A DNA stretch of 64,000 bases. Source: Taibaiella sp. Its GTDB lineage: Bacteria > Bacteroidota > Bacteroidia > Chitinophagales > Chitinophagaceae. Under the pieces are notes generated by a model. That model was given only the letters and a program-made list of their open reading frames with translations. It did no database searches and was not told the DNA's origin. The stretch is taken from NCBI GenBank assembly GCA_019638495.1, contig JAHBTQ010000010.1:1-64000 (forward strand), written 5' to 3'. This document shows positions 8,951-17,451 of the stretch, in pieces. How positions within the stretch are numbered: position 1 is the first letter of the stretch; the number at the start of each line of letters is the position of its first letter. The translations under genes were made by a program, and so were the position numbers.

Positions 8951-9220
8951 ATGACTACACCAAGTAGACGCAATATTGAGGTGATTTGTATAATTGGCGT
9001 TGCGACGTTGATGACGATGCTCGCGTTTCACCACGACTGGCAGTATGACCATGCTCCGGACGTGGACCCCGGACCATTTTCTATTGGCCTAAAGCAGCAC
9101 TGGCCCATATTTGTCTTTTACGTGGGGATCTTTTCCGCGATTTTAAGCGTCTTTTATCTTCTTCTGTGCGAGATATTGAGTTTCCTCGCTTTTCTCTGGA
9201 GAAAATTTATAGCACTATAA
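8951..9220 (+). CDS. Small two-helix membrane protein
   Basis: An 89-residue protein with a basic start (MTTPSRRN), a first helix at about residues 8-25, a polar loop with DHAPDVDPGPF, and a second helix at about residues 50-82. No family is recognised. It lies upstream of and on the same strand as the arsenic operon, but that operon has its own operator and promoter region, so a link is not implied. Its length, clean frame and hydrophobic pattern make it a plausible gene, but it could be spurious. Confidence 0.5.
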   Translation: MTTPSRRNIEVICIIGVATLMTMLAFHHDWQYDHAPDVDPGPFSIGLKQHWPIFVFYVGIFSAILSVFYLLLCEILSFLAFLWRKFIAL

Positions 9221-9249
9221 ACAAAACTTTTTTGACAGATTAGCCATTC

Positions 9250-9265
9250 ATCGTAATATTGCGAT
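9250..9265. promoter_or_regulatory. ArsR operator upstream of arsR
   Basis: ATCGTAATATTGCGAT, a near-perfect 16-base palindrome (one mismatch), ends 12 bases before the arsR start. An almost identical perfect palindrome lies before arsC, so both promoters are likely under ArsR control. Confidence 0.75.
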
Positions 9266-9277
9266 GGATTTAAGGAT

Positions 9278-9607
9278 ATGGGAGCGACGAAGACGGATTT
9301 GTTTACGAAGAGGCAGAATGAGCTGGCAACTATGGCAAAGGCAATAGCCCATCCTGCACGGATAGCTATATTGCAGTACCTGCTGAAAACAAATGCATGT
9401 GTGTGCGGAAGCTTAGTGGAAGAACTGGGACTGGCGCAGGCTACTATATCGCAACACCTTAAGGAGCTGAAAAACGCAGGGTTGATACAGGGCAATGTGG
9501 ATGGGACAAGCGTTTGCTATTGTATAGACCCCAAGGTGTGGAATGAGTACAGGGTAGTGTTCGCCGACCTTTTTAAGGTGATAGTGCCGGCAGAAAAGTG
9601 CTGCTAA
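9278..9607 (+). CDS. arsR: ArsR-family arsenic-responsive repressor
   Basis: A 109-residue winged-helix repressor. The domain runs from [21 protein letters not shown] through the recognition region [15 protein letters not shown] to the wing GTSVCYCID. The metal site is C41-V-C43 in [12 protein letters not shown], the classic CxC of As(III)/Sb(III)-sensing ArsR proteins, and the C-terminus ends KCC (residues 108-109), which could give a further thiol. In this family, arsenite binding releases the repressor from its palindrome. It is the first gene of arsR-arsC-arsM-aquaporin; operators flank it on both sides. Confidence 0.9.
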   Translation: MGATKTDLFTKRQNELATMAKAIAHPARIAILQYLLKTNACVCGSLVEELGLAQATISQHLKELKNAGLIQGNVDGTSVCYCIDPKVWNEYRVVFADLFKVIVPAEKCC

Positions 9608-9625
9608 TTTTTTTTACTTTTAACC

Positions 9626-9641
9626 ATCGCAATATTGCGAT
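9626..9641. promoter_or_regulatory. ArsR operator upstream of arsC
   Basis: ATCGCAATATTGCGAT is a perfect 16-base palindrome between arsR and arsC, 14 bases before the arsC ATG. A TACTTTTA-type -7 box at 9615-9622 sits just upstream, so a bound repressor would block a second, internal promoter. Confidence 0.8.
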
Positions 9642-9655
9642 AAAAAGAACGAAGT

Positions 9656-10084
9656 ATGACAAGAGTACTATTTGTATGTATCCACAATTCCGCACGCAGC
9701 CAGATGGCCGAAGCATTTCTGAATCAGCTGGGTGCCGGCGAGTACGTTGCCGAAAGTGCAGGCATCGAGAGCGGTAAGCTAAACCCGCTGGTAGTGCGCT
9801 CTATGGCAGAGGTAGGCATAGATATGAGCGGCAACAAAACGAAGACAGTAGCCGATGTGCTGGGCGAGGGTAGGGTGTATGACACTGTGATAACGGTGTG
9901 CGATGCTGCCAATGCAGAGCGCTGCCCGGTGTTTCCCGGAAAGGTGAAGCGGCTTGCGTGGTTCTTCGACGACCCCTCGGCACTGCAGGGAACGGAAGAA
10001 GAGAAACTGGTGAGGATAGCTGAGATAAGGGACGAGATACGGGGGAAGGTAGGGGAGTTCGTAGAGCGGGAGCGGAGTGTGTAG
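9656..10084 (+). CDS. arsC: Arsenate reductase, low-molecular-weight phosphatase type
   Basis: A 142-residue protein that reduces arsenate to arsenite. The phosphatase loop is C8-IHNSA-R14, followed by SQMAEAF. Two further cysteines, C82 (in ITVCDAAN) and C90 (in AERCPVFPG), are spaced as in thioredoxin-coupled ArsC enzymes, where three cysteines relay the disulfide; WFFDDPSA supplies the general acid aspartate. The product arsenite is the substrate of the next two gene products, ArsM and the channel. It has its own operator and promoter. Confidence 0.93.
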   Translation: MTRVLFVCIHNSARSQMAEAFLNQLGAGEYVAESAGIESGKLNPLVVRSMAEVGIDMSGNKTKTVADVLGEGRVYDTVITVCDAANAERCPVFPGKVKRLAWFFDDPSALQGTEEEKLVRIAEIRDEIRGKVGEFVERERSV

Positions 10085-10095
10085 CCCCTCCCCAT

Positions 10096-10115
10096 CCCTC
10101 CCCAAAAAGGGAGGG
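10096..10115. repeat. CCCTCCC/GGGAGGG hairpin between arsC and arsM
   Basis: A 7-base perfect stem (CCCTCCC against GGGAGGG) with loop CAAAAA, just after the arsC stop. There is no T-run, so it is more likely a REP-like palindrome or an mRNA processing/stability hairpin than a terminator, since arsM lies 100 bases on in the same direction. Confidence 0.5.
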
Positions 10116-10211
10116 TGAATCGAATGAGTAGAGTACAAAGGAGTAGGTATTGATTAAAAGTGCGCGCTTTTCAATAAATAAACAACAATCAATCGTTTAA
10201 AAACAAGAACA

Positions 10212-11048
10212 ATGACAACGGATAGTGAACTGAAAGAACTGGTGAGGCAGAAGTATAGCGAAATAGCCTTGCAGGATAAGGAAACCAATGCAGCATCATG
10301 CTGCGGTGCGGGAGGTTGTAGCACGGAGGTGTACAACATAATGAGCGACGACTACACAAAACTGGAGGGTTACAACCCAGATGCTGACCTGGGGCTGGGG
10401 TGCGGTCTGCCTACCGAGTTTGCCGCTATTAAGCCCGGCGACGTGGTAATAGATCTGGGTAGTGGCGCAGGTAACGATTGCTTTGTGGCACGCTCGGCTA
10501 CAGGACCCACAGGCAAGGTGATAGGTATAGACTTCACCGAGGCCATGATAACGAAGGCGAGGGCCAATGCCGAGAAGCTGGGCTTCAATAATGTGGAGTT
10601 TCGCCTGGGCGATATAGAGAAGATGCCCGTAACGGCAAAGGTGGCGGACGTGGTGGTAAGTAATTGTGTGCTGAACCTGGTGCCCAATAAGCGGAACGTG
10701 ATCAACGAAATATTCCGTGTACTGAAATCGCGTGGACACTTCAGTATATCAGACGTGGTGCTGGTAGGCGAATTGCCCCAAAACCTGAAGCAGGCGGCAG
10801 AGATGTATGCAGGCTGTGTAAGCGGAGCTATACAGAAAGATGAATACCTGGCTCTGATAAAGGAGGCCGGCTTTGAAGCGATAACTGTGCAAAAAGAAAA
10901 GCCGATATACATACCGGATGACATTCTGCGCAACTATCTTAGCGAGCAGGAAATAGCAGACTTCCGCAACAGTGGAACGGGTATCTACAGTATTACCGTG
11001 TTTGGCCGCAAGCCGGATTGTTGCGATCCTGAAAAAGGATGCTGCTAA
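10212..11048 (+). CDS. arsM: Arsenite S-adenosylmethionine methyltransferase
   Basis: A 278-residue methyltransferase that converts As(III) to methylated arsenicals. The SAM site is VIDLGSGAGND (residues 79-89), then VIGIDFTEAM. Arsenic-binding cysteines appear at C36, C64, C152 (in SNCVLNL) and C202 (in GCVSGA); the spacings 36-64 and 152-202 fit characterised ArsM enzymes. Extra cysteines occur at 30-31 and in a C-terminal CCDPEKGCC tail, which may hold arsenic or supply thiols. It stands between arsC and the aquaporin gene, 10 bases before the latter, and shares their regulation. Confidence 0.93.
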   Translation: MTTDSELKELVRQKYSEIALQDKETNAASCCGAGGCSTEVYNIMSDDYTKLEGYNPDADLGLGCGLPTEFAAIKPGDVVIDLGSGAGNDCFVARSATGPTGKVIGIDFTEAMITKARANAEKLGFNNVEFRLGDIEKMPVTAKVADVVVSNCVLNLVPNKRNVINEIFRVLKSRGHFSISDVVLVGELPQNLKQAAEMYAGCVSGAIQKDEYLALIKEAGFEAITVQKEKPIYIPDDILRNYLSEQEIADFRNSGTGIYSITVFGRKPDCCDPEKGCC

Positions 11049-11058
11049 AAGAACAGAA

Positions 11059-11706
11059 ATGAGAAATTATGTATCGGAGCTTATAGGGACTTTCGCGCTG
11101 GTGTTTTGTGGCACCGGCGCGATTGTTATTAACCAGCAATCGGGCGGGGCCATAACGCATGTGGGCGTTGCCATTACGTTTGGGCTTATAGTCATGAGCA
11201 TGATATATGCGCTTGGCAGTGTATCGGGGGCGCATATGAACCCGGCTGTGAGTATTGCCTTTGTGGTGGCAAAACGATTTCCGGGAAAGGAGTTGCTGCC
11301 CTATGTGTTGAGCCAGGTAGCCGGTGCGGTTATGGCAAGTGGTACGTTACGGCTGCTGTTTCCTGCCAATGAATTACTCGGCGCTACATTGCCCGCAGGC
11401 AGCGACATGCAGAGTTTTGTGTTGGAGTTGCTACTCACCTTCTTCCTGATGCTCGTAATAATACAGGTGGCCACAGGTAGCAAGGAGCAGGGTATGTTTG
11501 CCGGGCTGGCTATTGGGGCTACAGTGGCGCTGGAGGCAATGTTCGCCGGGCCCATTTGTGGCGCATCTATGAACCCTGTGCGCTCGCTGGCACCGGCGCT
11601 CTTATCCGGTCACACGGAGCATTTATGGATATACCTGGCGGCGCCTGTCGCCGGCGCTGTGCTGGCAGTATTTACATGGATGTACCTGAATAAGAGCAGG
11701 GTTTGA
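11059..11706 (+). CDS. MIP-family channel (aquaporin/glyceroporin) of the ars operon
   Basis: A 215-residue protein with six hydrophobic helices and the two half-helix signatures of aquaporins: SGAHMNPAVS (first) and GASMNPVRS (second, with NPV in place of NPA). Aquaglyceroporins conduct undissociated arsenite; in Sinorhizobium meliloti, AqpS in an ars operon works as the arsenite exit route in place of ArsB. Position 10 bases after arsM and the absence of any arsB or ACR3 gene nearby suggest the same role here. The longer in-frame ATG at 10972 lies inside arsM, so 11059 is chosen. Confidence 0.88.
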   Translation: MRNYVSELIGTFALVFCGTGAIVINQQSGGAITHVGVAITFGLIVMSMIYALGSVSGAHMNPAVSIAFVVAKRFPGKELLPYVLSQVAGAVMASGTLRLLFPANELLGATLPAGSDMQSFVLELLLTFFLMLVIIQVATGSKEQGMFAGLAIGATVALEAMFAGPICGASMNPVRSLAPALLSGHTEHLWIYLAAPVAGAVLAVFTWMYLNKSRV

Positions 11707-11736
11707 TTTCTATAGGACGTTCGAATTGCAACTAAA

Positions 11737-12474
11737 ATGAGATTGTATATTTCTTCATTACTGCTATTGCTTGCTGTAGTGGCTCATGCGCAGCGTTCGC
11801 AGCATTATGGCATATTCCCCACCATAGACCACAGCGGCACCCTAACGGACAGGCTGGGTTATAGTTTCTATTATTTCGGAGGGGCAAACCTGTTGAACAA
11901 ACGTGATGATGGGATAAATGAACCTTCAGAGTTTTTCGTCTTTTATTCAGAGCAGGCGTTTACGTATAAAATGGGAAAAGGGTTTTCACTCGCCGGAAGC
12001 TATGTATATGAGCGCCAGCACCCGATGGGTGATAACTACCGGAATGAACACCGCTTTTACCTGCAGGGCGCTTACTCATACAACCTCGGCAATACCACGC
12101 TGAGGCATAGGTTGCGCTTCGATGGAAGATTTATCGGGGACAGAATAACCGGTGACTATCCTTATACCCATCGGCTACGATACTTGTTTGGTTTGTCTGC
12201 GCCACTTCAGGGCAAGCAAGGAAGGTGGTACCTTAATGCCTACAACGAGTTCTTCTTCAACACACATAGCAGTTCGCCCGTCTTATACGCCGAAGATTGG
12301 GCATATGCGGGTGTTGGTTATAAGACACAGAAAGCCGGGAATTTTGAGGTCGGGCCATTGTATATGTTCTGGATGAACAGCGGTGGCCGCAGGGACGTTA
12401 CTAACTTTTACTACCTGCAACTGACGTGGGCCACCCACGTCGATTTCAGGAGAAAAAATGTGGAATCCCGGTAG
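11737..12474 (+). CDS. Outer-membrane beta-barrel, DUF2490-like
   Basis: A 245-residue protein with a signal peptide (MRLYISSLLLLLAVVAHAQ). The mature chain alternates aromatic and polar residues in strand-like blocks (FSLAGSYVYER, HRFYLQGAYSYNL, HRLRFDGRF, WYLNAYNEFFF) and closes with FYYLQLTWATHVDF, the look of an 8- to 12-strand outer-membrane barrel of the DUF2490 family. It begins 30 bases after the aquaporin gene and may be the last ars operon member, but no arsenic role is known for the family. Confidence 0.7.
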   Translation: MRLYISSLLLLLAVVAHAQRSQHYGIFPTIDHSGTLTDRLGYSFYYFGGANLLNKRDDGINEPSEFFVFYSEQAFTYKMGKGFSLAGSYVYERQHPMGDNYRNEHRFYLQGAYSYNLGNTTLRHRLRFDGRFIGDRITGDYPYTHRLRYLFGLSAPLQGKQGRWYLNAYNEFFFNTHSSSPVLYAEDWAYAGVGYKTQKAGNFEVGPLYMFWMNSGGRRDVTNFYYLQLTWATHVDFRRKNVESR

Positions 12475-12515
12475 GAGCCGGAGCCCCAACGCAGATAACT
12501 GTTTCTAGCGTACCG

Positions 12516-12950
12516 TTAGAAGAACGGAGCATACGCGCCGAATACTACTAACGCAATAGCCACCACGCCCATGGTAAAGCCCAGCACAGCCATCATTCTG
12601 CCGCTGCAGAACCTCTTCATGCCTATGAAGCCGAATGCTACCGCGGGGATAGCGAAAACGGGTGCCAGAAAGCCAAGAATGCCAAACAGGAAGGCAAATA
12701 GCCCTACAGTGCCATTACGCGCCCAACGTACGAACAGGCCAGAAGGAGATTGTGACTTCTGACTAAGCTTGTTTAAAAATTGCTCTGCCGACGCCGACGC
12801 CCTTTCTGACGATGTCAAATTAGAAAGTGCGGCCGAAGTGGACGCTGATTGTGTAGTCGCCTGCTTTTTGACTGCAAATCCCGCATGTGCAGGTGCAGAG
12901 GTGCAAGTGAGCAAAAGCGCGGACAAGAGGCAAAGCAGGATGTTTTTCAT
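12516..12950 (-). CDS. DUF4190-type membrane protein with signal peptide
   Basis: A 144-residue protein starting MKNILLCLLSALLLT with cleavage near APAHAG. A low-complexity Ser/Ala linker (residues about 30-75) leads to two membrane helices: TVGLFAFLFGILGFL...GFIGMKR and MMAVLGFTMGVVAIALVV, the two-helix layout of DUF4190. The function is unknown. The start at 12950 is set by the signal peptide and a TATATTTG box 21 bases upstream; an upstream in-frame ATG at 13076 would add 42 atypical residues. Confidence 0.75.
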   Translation of the reverse strand: MKNILLCLLSALLLTCTSAPAHAGFAVKKQATTQSASTSAALSNLTSSERASASAEQFLNKLSQKSQSPSGLFVRWARNGTVGLFAFLFGILGFLAPVFAIPAVAFGFIGMKRFCSGRMMAVLGFTMGVVAIALVVFGAYAPFF

Positions 12951-12970
12951 ATCTCTATGATTTCTAGGGT

Positions 12971-12978
12971 CAAATATA
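12971..12978 (-). promoter_or_regulatory. -7 promoter box of the DUF4190-type gene
   Basis: Minus-strand TATATTTG matches TAnnTTTG, 21 bases upstream of the ATG at 12950. Confidence 0.45.
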
Positions 12979-13025
12979 GTGTTTTGAGTGGCAAACACAT
13001 AGCGTGCCACAAGAACAACGTTTTT

Positions 13026-13138
13026 AACCGCAAAGGACGCTAAGGTTTCGCAAAGAAGGCGCAAAGACACGTACACAGCGGCGATTATTCCATAATCAAC
13101 TTTGCGATACTTCGCGGATCTTCGCGTGCTTTGCGGTT
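13026..13138. repeat. Inverted repeat built on AACCGCAAAG
   Basis: AACCGCAAAGGACGCTAAGG... at 13026-13067 faces its imperfect reverse complement ...CTTTGCGGTT ending at 13138. Both arms are made of recurring GCAAAG/CGCGAAG words. It lies in the divergent gap between the DUF4190 gene and the ALDH7 gene and does not code. Confidence 0.6.
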
Positions 13139-13179
13139 GGCTTTTGCCCCCGCAAACATCAATACCTCATAAATACCCG

Positions 13180-13187
13180 TAATTTTG
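13180..13187 (+). promoter_or_regulatory. -7 promoter box of the ALDH7-type gene
   Basis: TAATTTTG, 17 bases before the ATG at 13205. No -33 TTTG is evident. Confidence 0.5.
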
Positions 13188-13204
13188 CACGCAAATTCAA
13201 CAAT

Positions 13205-14737
13205 ATGAAAATGGATAAGGTGCTCGATAAGCTGAGCATAAGTAAGCATAATGAGGGTGCTGCCACCGGAACGAAGTGGCTGAAAGCAGGGGGAGAGAAA
13301 ATCGAATCATATTCGCCGGTAGACGGCAAAAAGATAGCAACTGTAACTTCAGTAACCCGTGGCGACTATGATGCGGTTGTAGCGAAGGCGCAGGAAGCAT
13401 TTGCCGAGTGGCGCATGTGGCCGGCACCGAAGCGTGGTGAAGTAGTGCGCCAGGTAGGTGAGGCATTGCGTAAGTATAAAGAACCACTGGGCCGCCTGGT
13501 TTCATACGAGATGGGCAAAAGCCTGCAGGAAGGCCTGGGCGAAGTGCAGGAAATGATAGATATATGCGATCTGGCAGTTGGTATGTCGCGCCAGTTATAC
13601 GGTCTTACTATGCATAGTGAGCGACCACTGCACAGGATGTACGAGCAGTGGCATCCGCTGGGTGTGGTGGGCATCATCAGTGCATTCAACTTTCCGGTGG
13701 CGGTGTGGAGCTGGAACAGTATGATCGCCTTCATATGCGGCAACACCTGCGTGTGGAAGCCTAGCGAAAAGACTCCTATGTCTGCGGTGGCGTGCCAGCA
13801 TATCATTGCAGAAGTGTTTAAGGCAAACAGCGTGCCCGAGGGCGTATGTGGCCTGGTTGTAGGCGGTCGTGAGACAGGTGAGTGGATGAGCGCTGACGCT
13901 CGTATACCGCTGGTTTCTGCTACCGGCTCTACGCGGATGGGCAAGGCCGTGGGTGCTGCGGTGGCGGCCCGTCTCGGTCGTTCGCTTTTAGAGTTGGGCG
14001 GCAACAATGCTATTATAGTAACAGAATATGCTGATCTCAATATTGCACTGCGTGCTGCCATTTTCGGTGCAGTAGGCACCGCCGGTCAGCGCTGCACTAC
14101 TACACGCAGGCTCATAATACACGACAGCATTTACGATGCATTCAAAAAGAAACTGGTTGCCGCGTATAAGCAACTTGTAATAGGGGACCCATTGGATGAG
14201 AAGAGCCACGTGGGGCCACTAATAGACAAGGATGCAGTTGCGGCGTACCAGCAGGCCATAGCCACTGTGAAAAAAGCAGGAGGCAAGGCCGTTGTAGCGG
14301 GTGGTATACTTGAAGGTAAGGGTTATGAAAGCGGCTGCTATGTGAAGCCTGCGATTTTCGAAGTGCAGAACGAATGGCCGATTGTGCAGCACGAGACGTT
14401 TGCGCCTATACTGTACATAATGAAGTATAGTAAGCTTGAAGATGCTATTGCGATGCAGAACAATGTGCCGCAGGGCCTTTCTTCTTCTATCATGACGCTG
14501 AACATGCGCGAGGCCGAAACTTTCCTGTCTCACAAGGGCAGCGACTGTGGTATCGCCAACGTAAACATCGGCACCAGCGGTGCAGAAATTGGTGGCGCCT
14601 TTGGCGGTGAGAAGGAAACAGGCGGTGGCCGTGAAAGCGGCTCTGATAGCTGGAAGGCGTATATGCGTCGCCAGACGAACACGCTCAACTGGAGCGACCA
14701 GCTTCCGCTGGCGCAGGGCATTAAGTTTACTGTTTAG
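13205..14737 (+). CDS. ALDH7-family (antiquitin-like) semialdehyde dehydrogenase
   Basis: A 510-residue aldehyde dehydrogenase. The general base is E263 in LLELGGNNA and the thiol is C297 in GQRCTTTRRL, a combination characteristic of ALDH7 (alpha-aminoadipate semialdehyde or piperideine-6-carboxylate dehydrogenase), the lysine-degradation counterpart of PruA. ISAFNFPVAVWSWN and VSATGSTRMG mark the NAD site, and GGGRESGSDSWKAYMRRQTNT the oligomerisation tail. It probably oxidises aminoadipate semialdehyde. A second in-frame ATG two codons later (13211) is equally possible. A hairpin follows the stop. Confidence 0.9.
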   Translation: MKMDKVLDKLSISKHNEGAATGTKWLKAGGEKIESYSPVDGKKIATVTSVTRGDYDAVVAKAQEAFAEWRMWPAPKRGEVVRQVGEALRKYKEPLGRLVSYEMGKSLQEGLGEVQEMIDICDLAVGMSRQLYGLTMHSERPLHRMYEQWHPLGVVGIISAFNFPVAVWSWNSMIAFICGNTCVWKPSEKTPMSAVACQHIIAEVFKANSVPEGVCGLVVGGRETGEWMSADARIPLVSATGSTRMGKAVGAAVAARLGRSLLELGGNNAIIVTEYADLNIALRAAIFGAVGTAGQRCTTTRRLIIHDSIYDAFKKKLVAAYKQLVIGDPLDEKSHVGPLIDKDAVAAYQQAIATVKKAGGKAVVAGGILEGKGYESGCYVKPAIFEVQNEWPIVQHETFAPILYIMKYSKLEDAIAMQNNVPQGLSSSIMTLNMREAETFLSHKGSDCGIANVNIGTSGAEIGGAFGGEKETGGGRESGSDSWKAYMRRQTNTLNWSDQLPLAQGIKFTV

Positions 14738-14745
14738 TTTATTCT

Positions 14746-14772
14746 GCTCCCGGTGTATTTCATGCCGGGAGC
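14746..14772 (+). terminator. Hairpin after the ALDH7-type gene
   Basis: GCTCCCGG pairs with CCGGGAGC around an 11-base loop, followed by TACTTTCTG. The T-run is weak, so read-through into the next gene (ATG 14801) is possible. Confidence 0.5.
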
Positions 14773-14800
14773 TACTTTCTGTTTGCTAATTTTTCTCGAA

Positions 14801-16078
14801 ATGAAGAAAATACCCTTGCTCCTGTGTTGCCTTATCCTGGCGGGAGCCGTTCGTGCGCAGGTGTCCGACACTGCTATTAAGGTCTTGATGCAACACCGCA
14901 TGTACCCATGTAATGAGGTGGAGTATAATTCGATTGTATTGGCCCAGCGCTTTTTTGACAATGGTGCTCCGCCGGACTCTATGGATGCACTTGTTGCTTT
15001 CTGGAAACGGCACTGCGATGTGGGCGAGCGTCCGTTTACACTTTCTTTGCTGAACGAGATCCGCAACAATAAGTTCCACGAATGGATGGACGGCAATGAC
15101 TACGTTATGTCCCGCGATAAGAGCACATTTACAGGTGGGAACCTATACCCGGATTACGTTCTCGCTTACCTCAACGAATACAAAGTATCCTGCCAGGGAG
15201 GGTTTGCAGACGAACATTTTGATGACTGGAAGAGCTGGAATTATCCCTTGCCTGCGACAGTAGAAAGCTATTACAAGTTTTACACACAATATTATGCATT
15301 CCTGAGACGCATGGCGGCCTCAATGATAGGCAAGCGAAAGTATACGCCCGTAGAGGATTTTCTATTGCACTTTTATGCAAATCCCGATAGCGTACACTTT
15401 GCATCCCTTAGCACCCTGGAGGGCGACACATCGGTGCTTGCGAAGCGCTATGCCGATTTTAAGACATTCAATAACAGCGTTCACGGTTTTTCCAGCAGCC
15501 TGCATATGGGCATGTGGTTGCCCAATGGTCCACTGGCTACAGTAGGCAGCCATCCTTACTTCACCTATGCCATCGGCGGCAGGACCAATAATCTGATGTT
15601 TGACTTTCTGATTGGGTTCCGCGCGGGAACATCTCCCAATAGCTACTATACCGAGCGGTTCGATTCTGTTTATAAGACAGACAACTTCCTAAGTTGGTAT
15701 ACAGGGTTTGACTTTGGTGCAAGGCTGGCGGGGCATGGAAAGCACGAACTGGACCTGTTGTGGGGCGTAGGTTATGAAGAGCTGCAGGTGCTCAGTGTTA
15801 GCTACGATGATCCTAATGCGTCTAATTCTACCAATACCATCAATAAGTCGCTGAAGTCATTCTATGCAAACGCCGGCTTGGGTTATCGTATTTATGTGAC
15901 GAACAAAGAGACAAAGAACAAAAACCACCTGAGAAGGTATTTTTCTTTGCAAGCGAAGTATAACCACATAAACTACAACAATACCGGAGGCACCGACCTC
16001 ACCGGCGGCTACGCAACAATAGGCGTGGCCTATGGTATTTACACTCATGCACAGAAAAGGTACACCTTTAAGGATTAA
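14801..16078 (+). CDS. Secreted protein with a probable beta-barrel C-terminus
   Basis: A 425-residue protein starting MKKIPLLLCCLILAGAVRAQ, a clear signal peptide; the in-frame ATG at 14753 lies inside the hairpin and is rejected. Residues about 25-230 are helix-rich with many aromatic and charged residues (FWKRHCDVGER, YYKFYTQYYAFLRR). Residues about 240-425 turn into alternating strands (SSSLHMGMWLPNG, WYTGFDFGARLAG, GYATIGVAYGIY), as in an outer-membrane barrel. No family is recognised. It follows the ALDH7 gene on the same strand and converges with the porin gene 8 bases away. Confidence 0.65.
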   Translation: MKKIPLLLCCLILAGAVRAQVSDTAIKVLMQHRMYPCNEVEYNSIVLAQRFFDNGAPPDSMDALVAFWKRHCDVGERPFTLSLLNEIRNNKFHEWMDGNDYVMSRDKSTFTGGNLYPDYVLAYLNEYKVSCQGGFADEHFDDWKSWNYPLPATVESYYKFYTQYYAFLRRMAASMIGKRKYTPVEDFLLHFYANPDSVHFASLSTLEGDTSVLAKRYADFKTFNNSVHGFSSSLHMGMWLPNGPLATVGSHPYFTYAIGGRTNNLMFDFLIGFRAGTSPNSYYTERFDSVYKTDNFLSWYTGFDFGARLAGHGKHELDLLWGVGYEELQVLSVSYDDPNASNSTNTINKSLKSFYANAGLGYRIYVTNKETKNKNHLRRYFSLQAKYNHINYNNTGGTDLTGGYATIGVAYGIYTHAQKRYTFKD

Positions 16079-16086
16079 GGGTACAT

Positions 16087-17451
16087 CTATATACTCACCT
16101 GGTACTGCATAAACACACAATTCGCGTTTGCTGTGTGCGTTATGTCGCTATTGGTTTGTGTGTTGTAGATGGGGCGTAGCTGATAGTTAAGCGACAGCTT
16201 GCTCTGGTGGTTGGTGATGAGCCAGTTTACACCTGCGTCTATAACATTTACCGGGTCTTTCAACTTGTCAAATTTGCCCATGCGGTAGGAAACATAGGGC
16301 ATCAGTGTGCCATTGTCTCCAAAGAGGTCTTTGGGCAGGCGAATGCCAGCCTGTGCATAGATGCTACTGCCCGTGCCAAACATAGGGTAGGCATTGCCAC
16401 CGCCGTTAAACAGGGTAGCGCTGGTGCTGCCATTGGCAGGGTTCATCTGGCCCACGTTGCGAGTGTAGTTGTGGCCATAGTCGGTAGAGAAATAACCTAC
16501 GTAGGCATTGATAGCAAACCTGTTATTACTCACTGGCATATCTGCAAATATAGCTGCCCCCCACAGCGTCATGTTGTCGAAGGCTGTATCGGCGCCATTC
16601 TGATACCATGTGGCATCCGGCTGGTAGATGGCGCCTGCTTCTATGTTCAATATCTTCTTGTCGCCCAGGTAGGTGCCGGCCATGTAGGGCGTGGTGTGTG
16701 GCTCCTTGTCTAGTATGTTGTAGATAAGCATGCCGGAATATTGGTGGGTATGGCCAAAGGGGGTGAACTGTGCATCCTTGTTTATAGCTACTGTGCCGCC
16801 GCCGTTGGTCTGAATGGGGAACGGATCTGCAACGGCAACGCGATAGTCAAGCTTACCCACCTGCCCACGTGCATAGATCGCCAACCTGCGTGCGAACTCG
16901 TCTGTCTGGTCTACAGTAGCCTGCAGGAATACAGGCACATCAGTGGTCATAATAGAGCCGATGGAGGGCTGCGTAAACCGGCTGAGCCCATTGGTGATCG
17001 TGAGGCCTCCGCCCAGCTTCAGCCAGTCGTGCCCTTTAAATACTTTGTACTCGCCAAGGGCATCGTGGAAGAATGCCTGCAATTTACGGTTCCCGCTATT
17101 CTGCGCCAGGAAGTTGAAGTTGTTCATGCCAAACTGCATGTAGAAAAATACATGGTCGGACACCTGGCCGAAGAGTTGCATGCGCGTGCGGCGCAAGCCA
17201 ATATCGAAAGTATTGTCCTTGGGGGCGCCGTTTACCGTGGTGCCGGGGTTGCTTTGGTTCCAGCGGGCCCATATCTGGTTCAGAAAGGTGAACTTTACGT
17301 ACTTGGTGCCATCCGCCGAGAGATTGTATTTGAGTTCATTTTTAATCTTTTCTTTCGGGGAGCCGGCCGAATCGGCCTGTGCAAATGACATGGCCGGTGC
17401 CAATATGGCAGCAGCAATTATTGCGCCGGTGCACTTTCTTAATCTGGTCAT
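16087..17451 (-). CDS. Porin-like outer-membrane protein
   Basis: A 454-residue protein with a signal peptide (MTRLRKCTGAIIAAAILAPA, cut after SFA). The body has the strand pattern of a 16- to 18-strand porin: KYVKFTFLNQIWARW, RRTRMQLFGQVSDHVFFYMQFG, WLKLGGGLTI and a closing strand ending FMQYQVSI. It resembles the phosphate-selective porin O/P group common in Bacteroidota. Signal-peptide logic favours the start at 17451 over the ORF's first ATG at 17529. It is divergent from the response-regulator gene, 229 bases away. Confidence 0.75.
   Translation of the reverse strand: MTRLRKCTGAIIAAAILAPAMSFAQADSAGSPKEKIKNELKYNLSADGTKYVKFTFLNQIWARWNQSNPGTTVNGAPKDNTFDIGLRRTRMQLFGQVSDHVFFYMQFGMNNFNFLAQNSGNRKLQAFFHDALGEYKVFKGHDWLKLGGGLTITNGLSRFTQPSIGSIMTTDVPVFLQATVDQTDEFARRLAIYARGQVGKLDYRVAVADPFPIQTNGGGTVAINKDAQFTPFGHTHQYSGMLIYNILDKEPHTTPYMAGTYLGDKKILNIEAGAIYQPDATWYQNGADTAFDNMTLWGAAIFADMPVSNNRFAINAYVGYFSTDYGHNYTRNVGQMNPANGSTSATLFNGGGNAYPMFGTGSSIYAQAGIRLPKDLFGDNGTLMPYVSYRMGKFDKLKDPVNVIDAGVNWLITNHQSKLSLNYQLRPIYNTQTNSDITHTANANCVFMQYQVSI

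Noticed and set aside
10972-11058. The longer start of the aquaporin gene.
   Set aside because: It would begin inside arsM and add 29 residues lacking membrane character; ATG 11059 fits the family.
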